From Entoloma clypeatum (taxonomy: Eukaryota > Basidiomycota > Agaricomycetes > Agaricales > Entolomataceae), in assembly GCA_963565915.1 (NCBI GenBank), contig OY751492.1, forward strand, positions 992,001 to 1,056,000: 64,000 bases of DNA. The letters are read 5' to 3'. The notes below the pieces were generated by a model. It made no database searches and was not told the DNA's origin. It saw nothing but the letters and a program-made list of their open reading frames with translations. Positions 31,901 through 42,700 of this stretch are shown here, piece by piece. Within the stretch, counting starts at the first letter, position 1; each line of letters begins with the position of its first letter. Both the position numbers and the translations under genes were made by a program.

Positions 31901-31924
31901 AACTGTGGGATGAAAAGTGAGGAG

Positions 31925-32137
31925 AGGGTCAAGAAACTGCCCCAATGAGTGATAATTTTGTTTGGGTTATAGCACAATGGGTTTTGATCTGAATCACATG
32001 ACCCAGGGTCCGTTCAAAAGCCACAATGTCATACTAATTTACATAATCACCCTAAGTCCCCTGCTTATGTCAGGAATCCATACCATATTGATCTCTCAAA
32101 AATACAAAAACATTGGGGCAGTTTTTTGAGCCACTGT
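31925..32137. mobile_element. Short MITE, about 210 bp
   Basis: 21-bp inverted ends: GGTCAAGAAACTGCCCCAATG on the left and GCTCAAAAAACTGCCCCAATG on the right, read on the minus strand. There is no coding, and a target duplication is not obvious. Confidence 0.6.
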
Positions 32138-32836
32138 ACTCTTCTTCGCCATTGATAACTATAGGGTTTGGTGCCTGCACCCTTTGTGATTTAAATAGTG
32201 GTTCTTTGAATAACCAGACCCATGATACATTGATAATCAGGTGGATTTTCCAAGTTTTTGGTAATTTAAGTTCCACGGCATGTGATGCAATAATTTTGGT
32301 TACAACATAGGGCCCGATCCATCGTTTGGCAAGTTTCTTTAACAGTCAGTTCAACTTTAGATCTTTTGTTGATAACCAGACTTTGTCACCAACTTTGTAG
32401 ACCAGCATGTCACTTCTTTTCAAGTTCGCATACTGTTCCATTTCCTCTCTCGCTTTTACTAATGCCACTTCTGCTTCCTCGTGGATTTTCTTCTTCACTC
32501 AGTGAATTCTTTGGCCGGTTCTGACCTTATAATGAGAGCTGCAGTCTAATGATAGTTTTATGATGTATTCAATTGAATGCCTTTCCGCCCTCTGGGGTTC
32601 CATGCCCATCCTAGGGTTAAACCCATAATTTACATAGAACAGCAAAAACTGAGTTGCCGTGTGAATTTTATTATTACAGGTGAACTCCGCAGTTGCCATC
32701 CATTTGGGCCAATCGGTTTGCCGATGGGAGATAAATGATCTTAGATATTGCTCCAACTCCTGGTTGATGTGTTCTGTCTGTCTGTCTGTCTGCAGATGAT
32801 ATGCCATTGATAATTTAGTTGTGATTCCTATTGTTT
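32138..32836 (-). pseudogene. gypsy-3 family integrase C-terminal fragment
   Basis: Minus-strand frames match gypsy-3 integrase downstream parts: ITTKLSMAYHLQTDRQTEHI, LEQYLRSFISHRQTDWPKWM, FYVNYGFNPRMGMEP, and the later KTWKIHLIINVSWVWLFKEP block. It is truncated on both sides by the MITE at 31925-32137 and by repeat B at 32837. Frameshifts are present. Confidence 0.85.
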
Positions 32837-33010
32837 TAAAGTTCGGTCCGGTCTCATTTTTGACCCCCAAAAAGGGAAGACCGAGGACCGGACCAGTCTC
32901 ACTTTTTTGTGGACACCTCTGAAAACCAGACAGACCGGTGAGAGACCGGTCTGGTCGGTCCGTTTATTCAGGTCTGATGAGACTGGACCAGTTTGAACTA
33001 GTCCAGACTC
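32837..33010 (+). repeat. Segment B (family-B hAT MITE part), composite copy 2
   Basis: GTTTTAAAGTTCGGTCCGGT followed by alternating GGTCC/GGACC motifs, ending GTCCAGACTCGTAGTATGTA. Nearly the same as 53718-53920. It leads directly into minisatellite C. Confidence 0.7.
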
Positions 33011-33109
33011 GTAGTATGTAGGTTACGAAGGTGTGCTACTGGATGGCAAATGCGCACATCGTCTTGTGTGCTTACCCCCTCCCCCCTGTCCCTGAATCTT
33101 GCCATCTGA

Positions 33110-33530
33110 CGGCGTTCGGCACGAGTGGACATTGTTGAACGTGAGTGGACGCCGTTGGGCATGAGTTGAGAGGGCTGAGCATGAGTGGGGGGCTGTTGGG
33201 CCTCGAAGGCAGGGCGTTAGGCATGAGTCGAGGCCGTTGGGCATGAGAGAGAGCCGTTGGGCTCGAAGAGCGGGCATTGGGCTCGAAGGGAGGGCATTGG
33301 GCATGAGAGGACACCGTTGGGTGTGAAAAGGGGCCATTGGGCATGAGTGGAGGCCATTGGGCTTGAAGGGACGGCATTGGGCTTGAAGAGATGGCATTGG
33401 GCGGGAGTGGATGGCATTGGGCATTAGAGGCCACCATTGGGCACGAGAGCGGGCTGTTGGGCACTATAGGGGCCATTGGGCACAGGGCCGTTGGGCATGA
33501 GTGGTGGCTGTTGGGTGGAGGTGGGGGAAA
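33110..33530 (+). repeat. 20-bp minisatellite (segment C), copy 2
   Basis: About 20 units of the GGGCATGAGTGGAGGCCATT type, followed by GGTGGAGGTGGGGGAAAAGA. Long peptides can be read on the minus strand in overlapping frames, as in copy 1. Confidence 0.9.
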
Positions 33531-33534
33531 AGAA

Positions 33535-35290
33535 AACTGTGGGAACGTTTTGCTGACAATTGACTTATGGTTCGAGTTTCGGCGATTGCCAAAAATGCTC
33601 GGCAGTCAATGCTGAGCAATGCACATTGTCGAAACTTGTACTCTCAATGCCCAAACCGTGGCACCACCAGTCCCAAAAATTATCCAGAACTTATGTAGAG
33701 ATACTTGAAACCAATAGTAAGTATATATACAGTTACATACATTAGCTATGTCTGGTAGAGAGTCTATATAGCAGAATGATGCATCAAAACACACTGTAAA
33801 TCGTGATAAACAGTGCATCATGAGTTCTTTTAAACACAAAAAGCAACAATACTATTTAACCATTGCATGTGAACCTATTGAGACCATTCAAACACAATTC
33901 AAGCACTTTATAAGGTGAATATGAGCAAAATAGGTCGAAAATTTGACCAAAATTTTTTATTTCAGCTTTGGATTCTCCACATTGAGGGGATCTTATCACA
34001 CATTTGTTTTTCAAATTTGGTCCATTTCTTGGGGAGATATAGCACTTTCACTGAAATCTGCAGATTTCATTATTTCTATCTTACACAGCGGGACCGGACC
34101 AATATACCCCTCGAAAACATTGTAAACAAATAACAATCTAATATAGAATTTATTTGCTGACCACATTGTGGGAACACAAGTAAAATCCATTTTTAATAAT
34201 TATTTAATGTGCTCTGCATGTTTCCACTGAGCAAATGCAAAAGAAAATGCAAAATGTGATTGTGATGTGGCCCTGATATTTCCTTCTCTCAAATGGAGAT
34301 CCCATTCAAAAATCAAACCACTTGTTTATTCTTTATGAGAACTGAGTTTGATCCCAGCTTATATAACAGGAACATGCTGAACAAATTGTTTATTTGATCC
34401 CTATGTTCTACCCTCGTGCACGGAATTCCCATTGACAAAGAACATTTTAAAAGAAATCACAGTGAGGTCATCATGAGATTGACAATCACACCATTTGTAT
34501 ATTTTTAATCTTCTTCTTTGTTTGAGGAAACATTTTAAAGACTACAAAGAATGTGATGGGTACATTTTAAACATAGCAGCAGTGTGGTTGTCAATCACAT
34601 CATGGACTCAGTGTGATTTCTTTTAAAATATTCCTTGTCAATGGGAATTTCGTGCATGAGGGTAGAACATAGGGATCAAATAAACAATTTGTTCAGCATG
34701 TTCCTGCTATGTAAGCTGAGATCAAACTCAGTTCTCATAAAGAATAAACAAGTGGTTTGATTTTTGAATGGGATCTCCATTTGAGAGAAGGAAATATCAG
34801 GGCCACATCACAATCACATTTTGCATTTTCTTTTGCATTTGCTCAGTGGAAACATGCAGAGCACATTAAATAATTATTAAAAATGGATTTTACTTGTGTT
34901 CCCACAATGTGGTCAGGAAATAAATTCTATATTAGATTGTTATTTGTTTAAAATGTTTTCGAGGTGTACATTGGTCCGGTCCCGCTGTGTTATCTAGACA
35001 TCTAAAAATGATACAAGTCAGAAGGTGAAGATCTTGAGAAAGGCACTGCGCGCGCCTGTGCAATTGTTTACTATTATTTGGTGTAGAGCACGGCACCTCT
35101 ATAACTTAAAATCTGTGGCATCATTCCATGAAATAAATACATGTTTATTGATATATGATACTCTACTACATAATTGATATAGTAGAAAACCTTACTTGTT
35201 CCTGTGTAGCCATAATGAGAAGAAGTGCAATGTTTTTTGAGTTTGTTGACATGTATTTGACACATTTGATGTGCACCTGATGTGCATCAT
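33535..35290 (+). repeat. Segment A, composite copy 2, interrupted by a 906-bp MITE
   Basis: Repeat A (GTTTTGCTGACAATTGACTT ... ATGAGCAAAATAGGTCGAAA ...) up to 34083, then the MITE 34084-34989, then A resumes (TTATCTAGACATCTAAAAAT) to 35290, where the gypsy-4 LTR begins. The uninterrupted copies at 21396 and 54876 serve as empty-site controls. Confidence 0.8.
34084..34989. mobile_element. Foldback MITE of 906 bp, TSD TTA
   Basis: Nearly perfect inverted arms of about 410 bp with a central loop of about 85 bp (about 34496-34580). The ends are CACAGCGGGACCGGACCAAT on both sides. Flanking TTA (34081-34083 and 34990-34992) is a 3-bp duplication supported by the empty-site copies. TTA fits PIF/Harbinger, while the CAC ends with a 3-bp duplication also fit CACTA/Plavaka-like elements. 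No ORF. Confidence 0.92.
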
Positions 35291-35643
35291 TGTTACGGAC
35301 TCTACGGTATGTGGACCATGTCATCTCTTTTACTTATCATCCCGACTCGGCGCCCTCTTACAAATACACTATGTCTAATACCTACTTTCGCTCCCTTAGA
35401 TTCCCAGTATGACTCAGTCTGCAGTAGTATTACTCAGTCCACAGTCGTCTTACTCATGCACACTGCCTTCCGCAGTTACTGACTCATTCGCTACTGCTCA
35501 TAGTCAGTACTATATAAACCTCATGTACCATAGCTACATTCCATAGATTTAGTAATCACATTGCTCTTCGCCTTTCCACTTCCTGCCTTTCCACTTCCTG
35601 CATACTCTGCCCAAACCTTGGAACAGTTTGTTAAAGCATAACA
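35291..35643 (+). repeat. gypsy-4 5' LTR (353 bp)
   Basis: TGTTACGGACTCTACGG to GTTAAAGCATAACA. A TATATAA box lies at 35511 and the predicted transcript start is near 35545 (AGATTTAGTAA). It contains a tandem duplication of TTTCCACTTCCTGC near 35572-35601 that is absent from the solo copy. Confidence 0.92.
35511..35555 (+). promoter_or_regulatory. gypsy-4 TATA box and predicted transcript 5' end
   Basis: TATATAA at 35511-35517. The sequence AGATTTAGTAA (35545-35555), 34 nt downstream, pairs with the primer site at 35646-35656 over 11 nt with one G-U wobble. In the solo LTR the same stretch reads AGATTTAGCAA and pairs perfectly. Confidence 0.7.
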
Positions 35644-35645
35644 AG

Positions 35646-35656
35646 TTGCTAAATCT
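35646..35656 (+). promoter_or_regulatory. gypsy-4 self-priming primer binding site
   Basis: TTGCTAAATCT starts 2 nt after the LTR end. It is complementary to the predicted 5' end of the element's own transcript rather than to a tRNA 3' end (no TGG start). This matches the Tf1-type self-priming arrangement. Confidence 0.7.
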
Positions 35657-35699
35657 CGTTAGGTTTGCCCAGAGCGAAGAGAGCAACTACCAGATGAGT

Positions 35700-37080
35700 C
35701 AAGACGTCGCGCTTCTTTGAAGACTTCACCAGTAACCCATTCGCCACACCAGAAGCCCGACAGGAGGAGCTAAGTCCTCGAGACAGTATCAATTTTAAGC
35801 TCATCCAGCAGTACATCGAATCGGAGATCCGTCACATCCTACAACAGGTGCTTGACGAAGAACTAGACAACGACGAACATCGCCCCCACGGCGAGATAGC
35901 AGAGAGCATCCATCTTGCTTGGCAACACCAGATCGCACGTTACAATGCCTGACAGAACAAACTCGAAAGCTTTCACATTCAAGAAGGACCTCAGACAGGT
36001 CGGATCACAGAGATCAGAGAGTTTATTGGTGTCCAGACAACCATTATCAGAAGATTGATTAGGATGCTCACATCGAGACGTTCCAGAGCCACATCATCAT
36101 GTCTTACTCAAAGCAGCAGATCTACGCCCACTTCACCACTGATGAGCAACAGACCGAGTAAACCATTGGGCACGGAACGAGAGACTTGACCCCTTCTCGT
36201 GACCAACAGACGCGCAGGAACACAGATTCCTTAGAGATCTACAGAGGAAATACCCTGAGAGTTTTGCCACCAATTCCGCCAACGAGTCCCCTGACAAATT
36301 TGCTTTTGACTCCGCACAGTCAGACATTGAACAGATGCCTAGAACAGGGACTCATTTTCAACCCTTACCTGTATCCCAAACCCCATCTTCATCCCAACAA
36401 CCCGACCCCTCTCCTCCTCTGCAGACTCTAGACATGGCAGAAGCTCCGGCAGTACAAACAATGGATACATCCAAGATCATCAAAGATCCTGGGATGTTCA
36501 AGGACAGACACGCCTTTGACAAGTGGTGGAAAGCCACCAAACTATACATCAGGTTCCAAAAGAGCCTAACAGATGATGATATCACCACACGATTCTCTAT
36601 CACCAACAAGTCAGTCGCTGCCAAAGCAAGACTCGAAGTCCTGAGACAAGAGAAATGCACTGTTGACGAATTCTTAGACGAATTTGCAGAGCTCTTGAAG
36701 CTGTCAAACCTTGGCGAAGAAACTGGGAAATACATCCTAGAAAAGAACGTCAACCGCAGAATCTCTGAACAAGTGGCTAGTGATGGCAAGACGTACTCTG
36801 AGTACGCAAAGGAGATCCGAAACAAGGGATGACAGATGGAGGGACATGCACTGGTCATCTGAGGTGGCGGCGACATGTGCACTGGATCAGGTACCACTTA
36901 TGGTGGTCAGGGCAAAGCCATGGAAATTGACAAAGCAGGAGTGGCCTGTTGCTACAACTGTCAACGCTTCGGTCACCTTGCTAAAGACTGCAGCACTCCA
37001 AAGAAGAAAGATGGTCGCAAGTGTTTCAACTGCAACAAGAAGGCCATATTGCGCGCAACTGCCGCAAGCTGAAGAAGAAC
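35700..37080 (+). pseudogene. gypsy-4 Gag (frameshifted)
   Basis: N-terminal part near 35715-35950 (NPFATPEARQEELSPRDSIN), with one in-frame stop at about 35950. A capsid-like ORF at 36434-36832 starts MAEAPAVQTMDTSKIIKDPG and includes HAFDKWWKATKLYI and TVDEFLDEFAELLKLSNLGE. After a TGA the frame shifts to a zinc knuckle CYNCQRFGHLAKDC (about 36950-36991) and a second Cys box CFNCNKK that loses its frame through a 1-nt deletion. Gag is therefore not translatable as one piece. Confidence 0.8.
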
Positions 37081-37099
37081 TCTGGAAGAGTTAGAAAGG

Positions 37100-37560
37100 T
37101 CTCTGAGGAAGATGCCGGAAATGATGAAACCACAATCTTAGAAGCTGACGAGAAGGATTTTCCCAAAGGGTCCAATTAAACAAAGCTAAGTCACGACCCT
37201 TATCTATTAAATGGACAATGGGACAACCGGCGCTGTAACATTCAACCGGTGCCCAACAACATGCCGAACCAAACATTCGGATTTCAGGATTAACCTTGAT
37301 GGTCGCAAACACTGGGTTCGCATGGTTGAGGTGCACGACAAAGACGCACCCAAAAAGTCGGATCAGAAATGGAAGCCTGGAGACCCTATCTTGGAAGCCG
37401 TCACTCCCACACCACCTCCCACAACCAAATGACCCTCATATGTTGATCGGTTTGCTCACCTCTTTGAGAAGGAGAACTTTGATAAGATCCCAAAGGAAAG
37501 GGAATGGGACCATGGTATTGAACTTACACCAGACGCACCAAAGAAACTAGGGGGAAATAC
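37100..37560 (+). pseudogene. gypsy-4 protease region, deleted or decayed
   Basis: Between gag and RT, where protease should lie, no D-S/T-G motif can be read in any frame. Only the linker just before RT survives in pieces (FAHLFEKENFDKIPKE, EWDHGIELTPDAPKKL). Confidence 0.6.
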
Positions 37561-37567
37561 ATATCCC

Positions 37568-38573
37568 ATGACACAAAAGGAACAAGAGGAATTGGATGCA
37601 TTCATCAATGAGGGTCTAGCAACTGGAAAGATCCACCCGTCCAAATTGCCTTATGCCTCCCCTTGCTTCTTCATCAACAAGAAGGATGGTTCCAAACAAT
37701 TGGTACAAGATTACCGCATGGTCAACAAATTTACGGTCAAAGACAAGTTTCCACTCCCACACATCTCCGATCTCTTGGATGTGCTGAAAGATGCAGTCTA
37801 CTTCAATAAGATGGACATCATGTGGGGTTACAACAACATCTGGATTAAGGAAGGTGATGAATGGAAGGCTGCCTTCCTCACCAGTCGAGGATTGTTTGAA
37901 CCATTGGTCATATTTTTCGGTCTTTGCAACTCCCCGGGAACGTTCTCTCGAATGATGGCTAGTCTATTCCGGGACCAGATCCGCCGACGTATCTGTATGA
38001 TCTACATGGATGACATTGTGGTTATTGGTGAAACCAAGGAAGAACTCACCCGAAACACTGACGAAATTCTGCAGATCCTATTGGACAATGACTTGTTTGT
38101 GAAGGAAAAGAAGTGTTTCTGGGAAGCAACAAAATGCCCCATATTGGGATATGTCGTTGGTGAAGGATGTGTCGAGATGGAACCTGAGAAGGTGGATACG
38201 ATTCGAAACTGGCGAGCACCCACATCAAAAAAAGAAGTCCAGAAGTTCCTTGGATTTGCTAACTTCTATCGACGCTTCATTGAAGGGTACTCAAACATCA
38301 CGAAACCACTCACCATGCTCACAGGTGGCACTACGTTCACTTGGGGATCAACAGAACAAAAGGCATTTGAAGGTCTCATACAGGCGATCACATCAGCACC
38401 AGTTTTGGCATTACCAAAACCAGATGGACAGTTCTGGGTTGAAACTGATGCATCAGGCTATGCAATTGGGGCTGTACTCTCTCAAAAACAGGATGACAAA
38501 TGGCATCCTATCATGTTCTTGTCACGGACCATGTCCGCAGCCAAACAAATTTATGAGATATACGACAAGGAAG
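37568..38573 (+). CDS. gypsy-4 reverse transcriptase and start of RNase H
   Basis: An open frame of about 335 codons. RT motifs in order: ASPCFFINKKDGSKQLVQDY, NKMDIMWGYNNIWIKEGDEW, FFGLCNSPGTFSRMMASLFR, the catalytic box IYMDDIVVIG, then ILGYVVGEGCVEMEPEKVDT and VQKFLGFANFYRRFIEGYSN. RNase H follows with WVETDASGYAIGAVLSQKQD and IMFLSRTMSAAKQIYEIYDK, ending abruptly at a junction. All RT residues expected in Ty3/gypsy enzymes are present. The frame continues 20 codons into non-element sequence (to 38641). Without protease and integrase the element is inactive. Confidence 0.93.
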
Positions 38574-38813
38574 CACCAAGATCCTGTTTTCCAGACCACT
38601 ATTGCCACAATGCCCACCCCCAGCAATGCGAAGAAAAATAAGAAAAAAATCAAGTAATGTTATGACACCACCTGCTACGAGTACAGCCCCGTCCATGAGG
38701 TCTCCGACAATGTCCATGCCCACACCTGCTGCAACATCCCCAACCATCCCTGTACCACCAGCTGCAGAGACACCCCTGCCACCTCTTACGTCGACCTTCG
38801 CAACCCTTGTGTC
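38574..38813 (+). pseudogene. GX3-repeat host-like gene, 5' part
   Basis: A Pro/Thr/Ser/Ala-rich frame: SSNVMTPPATSTAPSMRSP, TMSMPTPAATSPTIPVPPA, AETPLPPLTSTFATLVS. It is interrupted at 38813 by a family-B hAT MITE. Removing the MITE and one copy of its 8-bp duplication joins this frame directly to QFPSDEPPDRVVYLNKPQLK at 45184. Its own 5' end is lost at the gypsy-4 junction. Low-complexity N-terminal segment of an unknown protein. Confidence 0.55.
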
Positions 38814-39379
38814 TAGTGTTTAAAGGTCCGATTTGGTCCGGTTTTTGACCCTCAAAATATAGAGACCGAGACCGAGACCAAATTTTTGGTTCACATGATC
38901 TCAAAAAAACTGAACCGGACCATGTGAAACCGGTCATACCGGTTCTGTTTCTCAGATAGAATAAAACCAAGACCAGTTCAGACCGGTCTTCACCCGCAGT
39001 TGGTATACTCACCAACCGCAGTGTGTTCTTTGAGTTTTTGATAATTGTTTGACTTTATTTGGGTTGTTGGTCAGTATACCAACTGCGGTGTTTTTTTTAA
39101 ATTTTTTTCATGTCAGAAATTGGTCAAAGAATCACTGAAAAACTCAGAGTTTAACTGCAGTTGGTGAGTATACCAACTGTGGGTGACCGTTGGTCAAAGA
39201 CCGGTTTAAAGTGGTTCAAACTGGTTTTTTAGCAGTCTCTGAAAATCCTGCAAAAAGACAAACCGGAAACCGATTGTGATCAAAACCTTATAGACCAAGA
39301 CTGTGGTCCGGTCTCAAAACCAGTTCATTACAGTCCGGTTTTGGTCCGGTTCTAGGTTCTTGAGACCGAACCTTGAAAC

Positions 39380-39688
39380 TGTTGAAGTTCCACCTGGGCG
39401 CTAGCCGCAAGTGTACTGAAGCAACCGGCTACAGTGGAAGTACTCTACGATACCGTTCTGACCACTTACATAGGTTGGAGAGGGTGAGGCTGGTGAGAGC
39501 GGTTGAGGCTGATAAGAGCGATGGAGGCGGTTAAGAGTCAAGAGACAACTTGTTGATATTGACAGTTTCCTGGTCTTATATACCGTACTACTGTTTGTAC
39601 CAACCAAACAAGTATGTAATGAAGATATGTAAGGTCACGTGATGTAATCTAATCTAATCTAATCTACGTGATGGGAAAAGTTTCAACA
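39380..39688 (-). repeat. copia-B 3' LTR
   Basis: 309 bp, TGTTGAAGTTCCACC to GAAAAGTTTCAACA. It includes a four-unit AATCT array (39645-39665) and, on the minus strand, a TATAAGACCAGG box (about 39580). Confidence 0.97.
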
Positions 39689-39702
39689 CCCCCCCATATT
39701 TA
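39689..39702 (-). promoter_or_regulatory. copia-B polypurine tract
   Basis: On the minus strand AATATGGGGGGGTG directly precedes the 3' LTR. This is the expected plus-strand primer of reverse transcription. Confidence 0.8.
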
Positions 39703-39764
39703 GTACATACTTCTAAATACATCTTACTTTTTCCCACATATATATATAGGTACTTTTGTTTCGC

Positions 39765-42700
39765 CTAGTTCTTTATCAGTCCGAAGTACGGGATAAACTT
39801 GGAAAAGAGGATTTTCCCCAGATTCTTAGTCAAAAGGTCTGCAGGGTTATTCACTCCTTCGATGAATTCGACCGTAATAATTCCTTCGGAGACTTTTTCT
39901 CTGACGAAGTGGAATCGCACGTCAATGTGCTTGGATCGCTTCTCAGTCACAGGGTTGGATGCGATAAAGACGGAGCCGTTGTTATCTCCGTAGATCGGTA
40001 CTGATCCGATCTGCATTCCAAGTTCGGCAAGCATGCTTCTCAGCCATGTTGCTGCGCGACTGCAATCTGATAGCGCCATATATTCTGCTTCTGTAGAAGA
40101 GAGGGCGATGGTCTTTTGCGCCGATGATACCCATGTTATCGCTCCAGACGCCAGTGATATGAAGAAGCCGGTGGTAGACCTCCTCGTGTTTTCATCTGAC
40201 GCCCAGTCGGAGTCTGTGAATGCATAGATCCCTTTCCCTGAGTCCCCATCGTACATGATTGCGTAATTTTTCGTTGCCTTCAAATATCTGCAAATATCCC
40301 TAGCCACCTCTAAATGGCGTTTGGTGGGATTTGCGGAAAATTGGGACATTTTGATTACAGCAAAGCAGATGTCAGGCCTCGTTCCAATCATCAGATATAG
40401 GAGTGATCCGATGACGGATTGGTACTTAGATCGGAGTTCCGCATTGGGTTCATCTTCGGACGCCATGGGTTTGTAGCCCGTAGGGAGTGGGGTATGGGTG
40501 GCATTAGATTCGCTCATCCCCATGCGTGCCAGAATTTTCTCAAGGTAAGGTACTTGATCAATGAAGATCCTCTTCCCACGTTGCCTTATTTGGATTGAGA
40601 GAAATTCCTTTGGTTCCCCATCGGGCACTAGGTGACCTAGGTCCCTACATTCCCATGTTGTCATGAAGGCCTTCTTCTTTTCTAGCGTATATTCCCGGTT
40701 TGTGCCGAGAAAAGCAGAGTCGTCGACATAGATGACGGCAATTACAATTTCCCCGTTGGTACTTTTGTGAATGAATACTCCCGCATCGGAGTGAAGCTGG
40801 ACAAAGCCGAGCTTTTTCATGGAGGAATCAAGTTCCCTCCACCAGGCTAATGCGGCCTGCTTAAGTCCATATAGGGCTTTGTATAGTTGGTACACGAGGT
40901 GTTCTTTCCCTTTTACTACGTAGCCCTCAGGCTGTCGCATGTAGATGACCTCACGGAGCGTTCCATAGAGGAAGGCTGATGAGACGTCCAAAAGTGTCAT
41001 GAACCACCCTTCAAGGGCTGTCAATGCCAGTATTAATCGGACGGTTTCATATCTCACGACTGGTGAGAAGATCTGATCAAAGTCGATCCCTTCTACCTGT
41101 GAGAAGCCTTTTGCGACGAGGCGTGCTTTCAGACGCCCATCGGACTTTTCATTGTAAACCCATTTGTTCCTTAGAGCTTTCCTCCCTTCAGGCAGGGGTA
41201 CTAGCTCCATGATCACCCCGCGGCGTTTGAGCATGTCTAGCTCTTTACGTTCAGCCGCATACCAGTCTTCTTTATTTGGAAGAGGGTATATGTCTTTATG
41301 GGACATTTCAACGATGCCAACTTGGACTGATATTGCCTCCATCAGGAGGTCATTCATCCATGCCGTTTGACCGCCCAATCTCCGTCTTCGATCTAATTTT
41401 TCAAGATCAGACGCTGGAGTGTCTTCCCCATAGATGCTTCCTGGCATCTTCCGAACTCGTCGTTCCCTGATCGGTCGATCTGGTACTTGCTCGGGTTCCG
41501 GAGTGGGTACTCGCGGTTCGTCATCAGGCTCACTGGCAGGCAGTTCGTTGTCTGATTCAGGTTGATCCTGTTCAATGGGAACTGGGATATGAGGTGTTTC
41601 GTTGTGACTATCGTCATCATTGCTGCCGGGAATGAGATCCTCAAACTCATCAGCCGGCTCTGGGTTTTCCATTTCTGGGTGGTTTTCTGGCAACGGGTCA
41701 ATGTGGCATCTAGGGTACTTGCTTTCATCAAAGATAGCTTTCCCGCCCATGAAAATCGTGTTGGTCTCAGGATCCATGAAGCGGTATCCTTTGACCCCTG
41801 GTTTCGATCCGAGATAAATCATCAATCGGGATCTTGATTCCAGGGAGTTCCTACGTTTCTCCTTTGGGATATATACATATGCCTGACATCCAAATACTCT
41901 GACACTAGACATGTCGGGGATCTCATTGGTCACCCTGAAGTAAGGGGTTTTCCATTCAAGACGCTGCATGGGGGTTCTATTGTAGAGAAATGCTGCGTGT
42001 TCCAAACAGAATTCCCACCACATGGGCGGTAAGCATGCATCGAAGCGCAATGCCTGAGATTTTTCCCATAGTGTTCGATTGATCCTTTCTGCTCTACCAT
42101 TCTGCTGGTGCTGATATGGGAGCGTGACATCGATCAGAATTCCATGATCGGCAAGTACATCCTTGTATTCGTCAAATTCTCCACCTCCATCAACCCGCCA
42201 CTTTTTAGGGGTAGCGGCAAATTGATTCTGGATCATCGCAAGGAATTGTTTCAGCGCCGTGATGGCGCCTGACTTCTTCCTAAGCAAGACGACCCAGACA
42301 TGGGAGGAAAAGTCATCCAAAAAGGTAAGGAAATATTTGTACTTGTGGTACGATGCCGTGGATATCTGTTTCAAGTCCGAATGGATCAAATCAAAGGGTT
42401 TGACAGCCCTTGTCACCGAGTTAGGGTAAGATTGATTCGGCATTTTCCCTTTTAGACACCCCGTGCAGCTTTCCTGTGATTTCTCACGTACTAACGTTTT
42501 GGGTACTCCTTTGGTACTGGTGGGAATCTTATTGAGCGCCTGGTCATTTGGGTGGCCAAGGCGTTTATGCCAGGTTTCGACAGTGATTTCGCTAGAGATC
42601 GCGTGGATTTGGTCATAGCGTATTTCAGTGTCTAACCAATAAATGGTTTGTCCGATGAAATGGGGCGAAAACTGTATTTTGTTCAGCCCTTTAGAGATAT

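Larger units (their letters stand above)
35291..38573 (+). mobile_element. gypsy-4: 5' LTR, gag and RT, 3'-truncated
   Basis: A Ty3/gypsy element in plus orientation. It has a 5' LTR (35291-35643), self-complementary primer site (35646-35656), gag (frameshifted), a deleted protease region and an intact RT. RNase H stops after QIYEIYDKE at about 38573, where the element joins unrelated sequence. Integrase and the 3' LTR are missing, so there is no target duplication. The solo LTR at 10068-10405 belongs to the same family. Confidence 0.9.

Noticed and set aside
31490..31945. Plus- and minus-strand ORFs over the 20-bp minisatellite (also 33023-33476, 53916-54586, 61863-62515)
   Set aside because: They arise from stop-free 20-bp units, are low-complexity and occur in overlapping frames. 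No independent evidence of coding.
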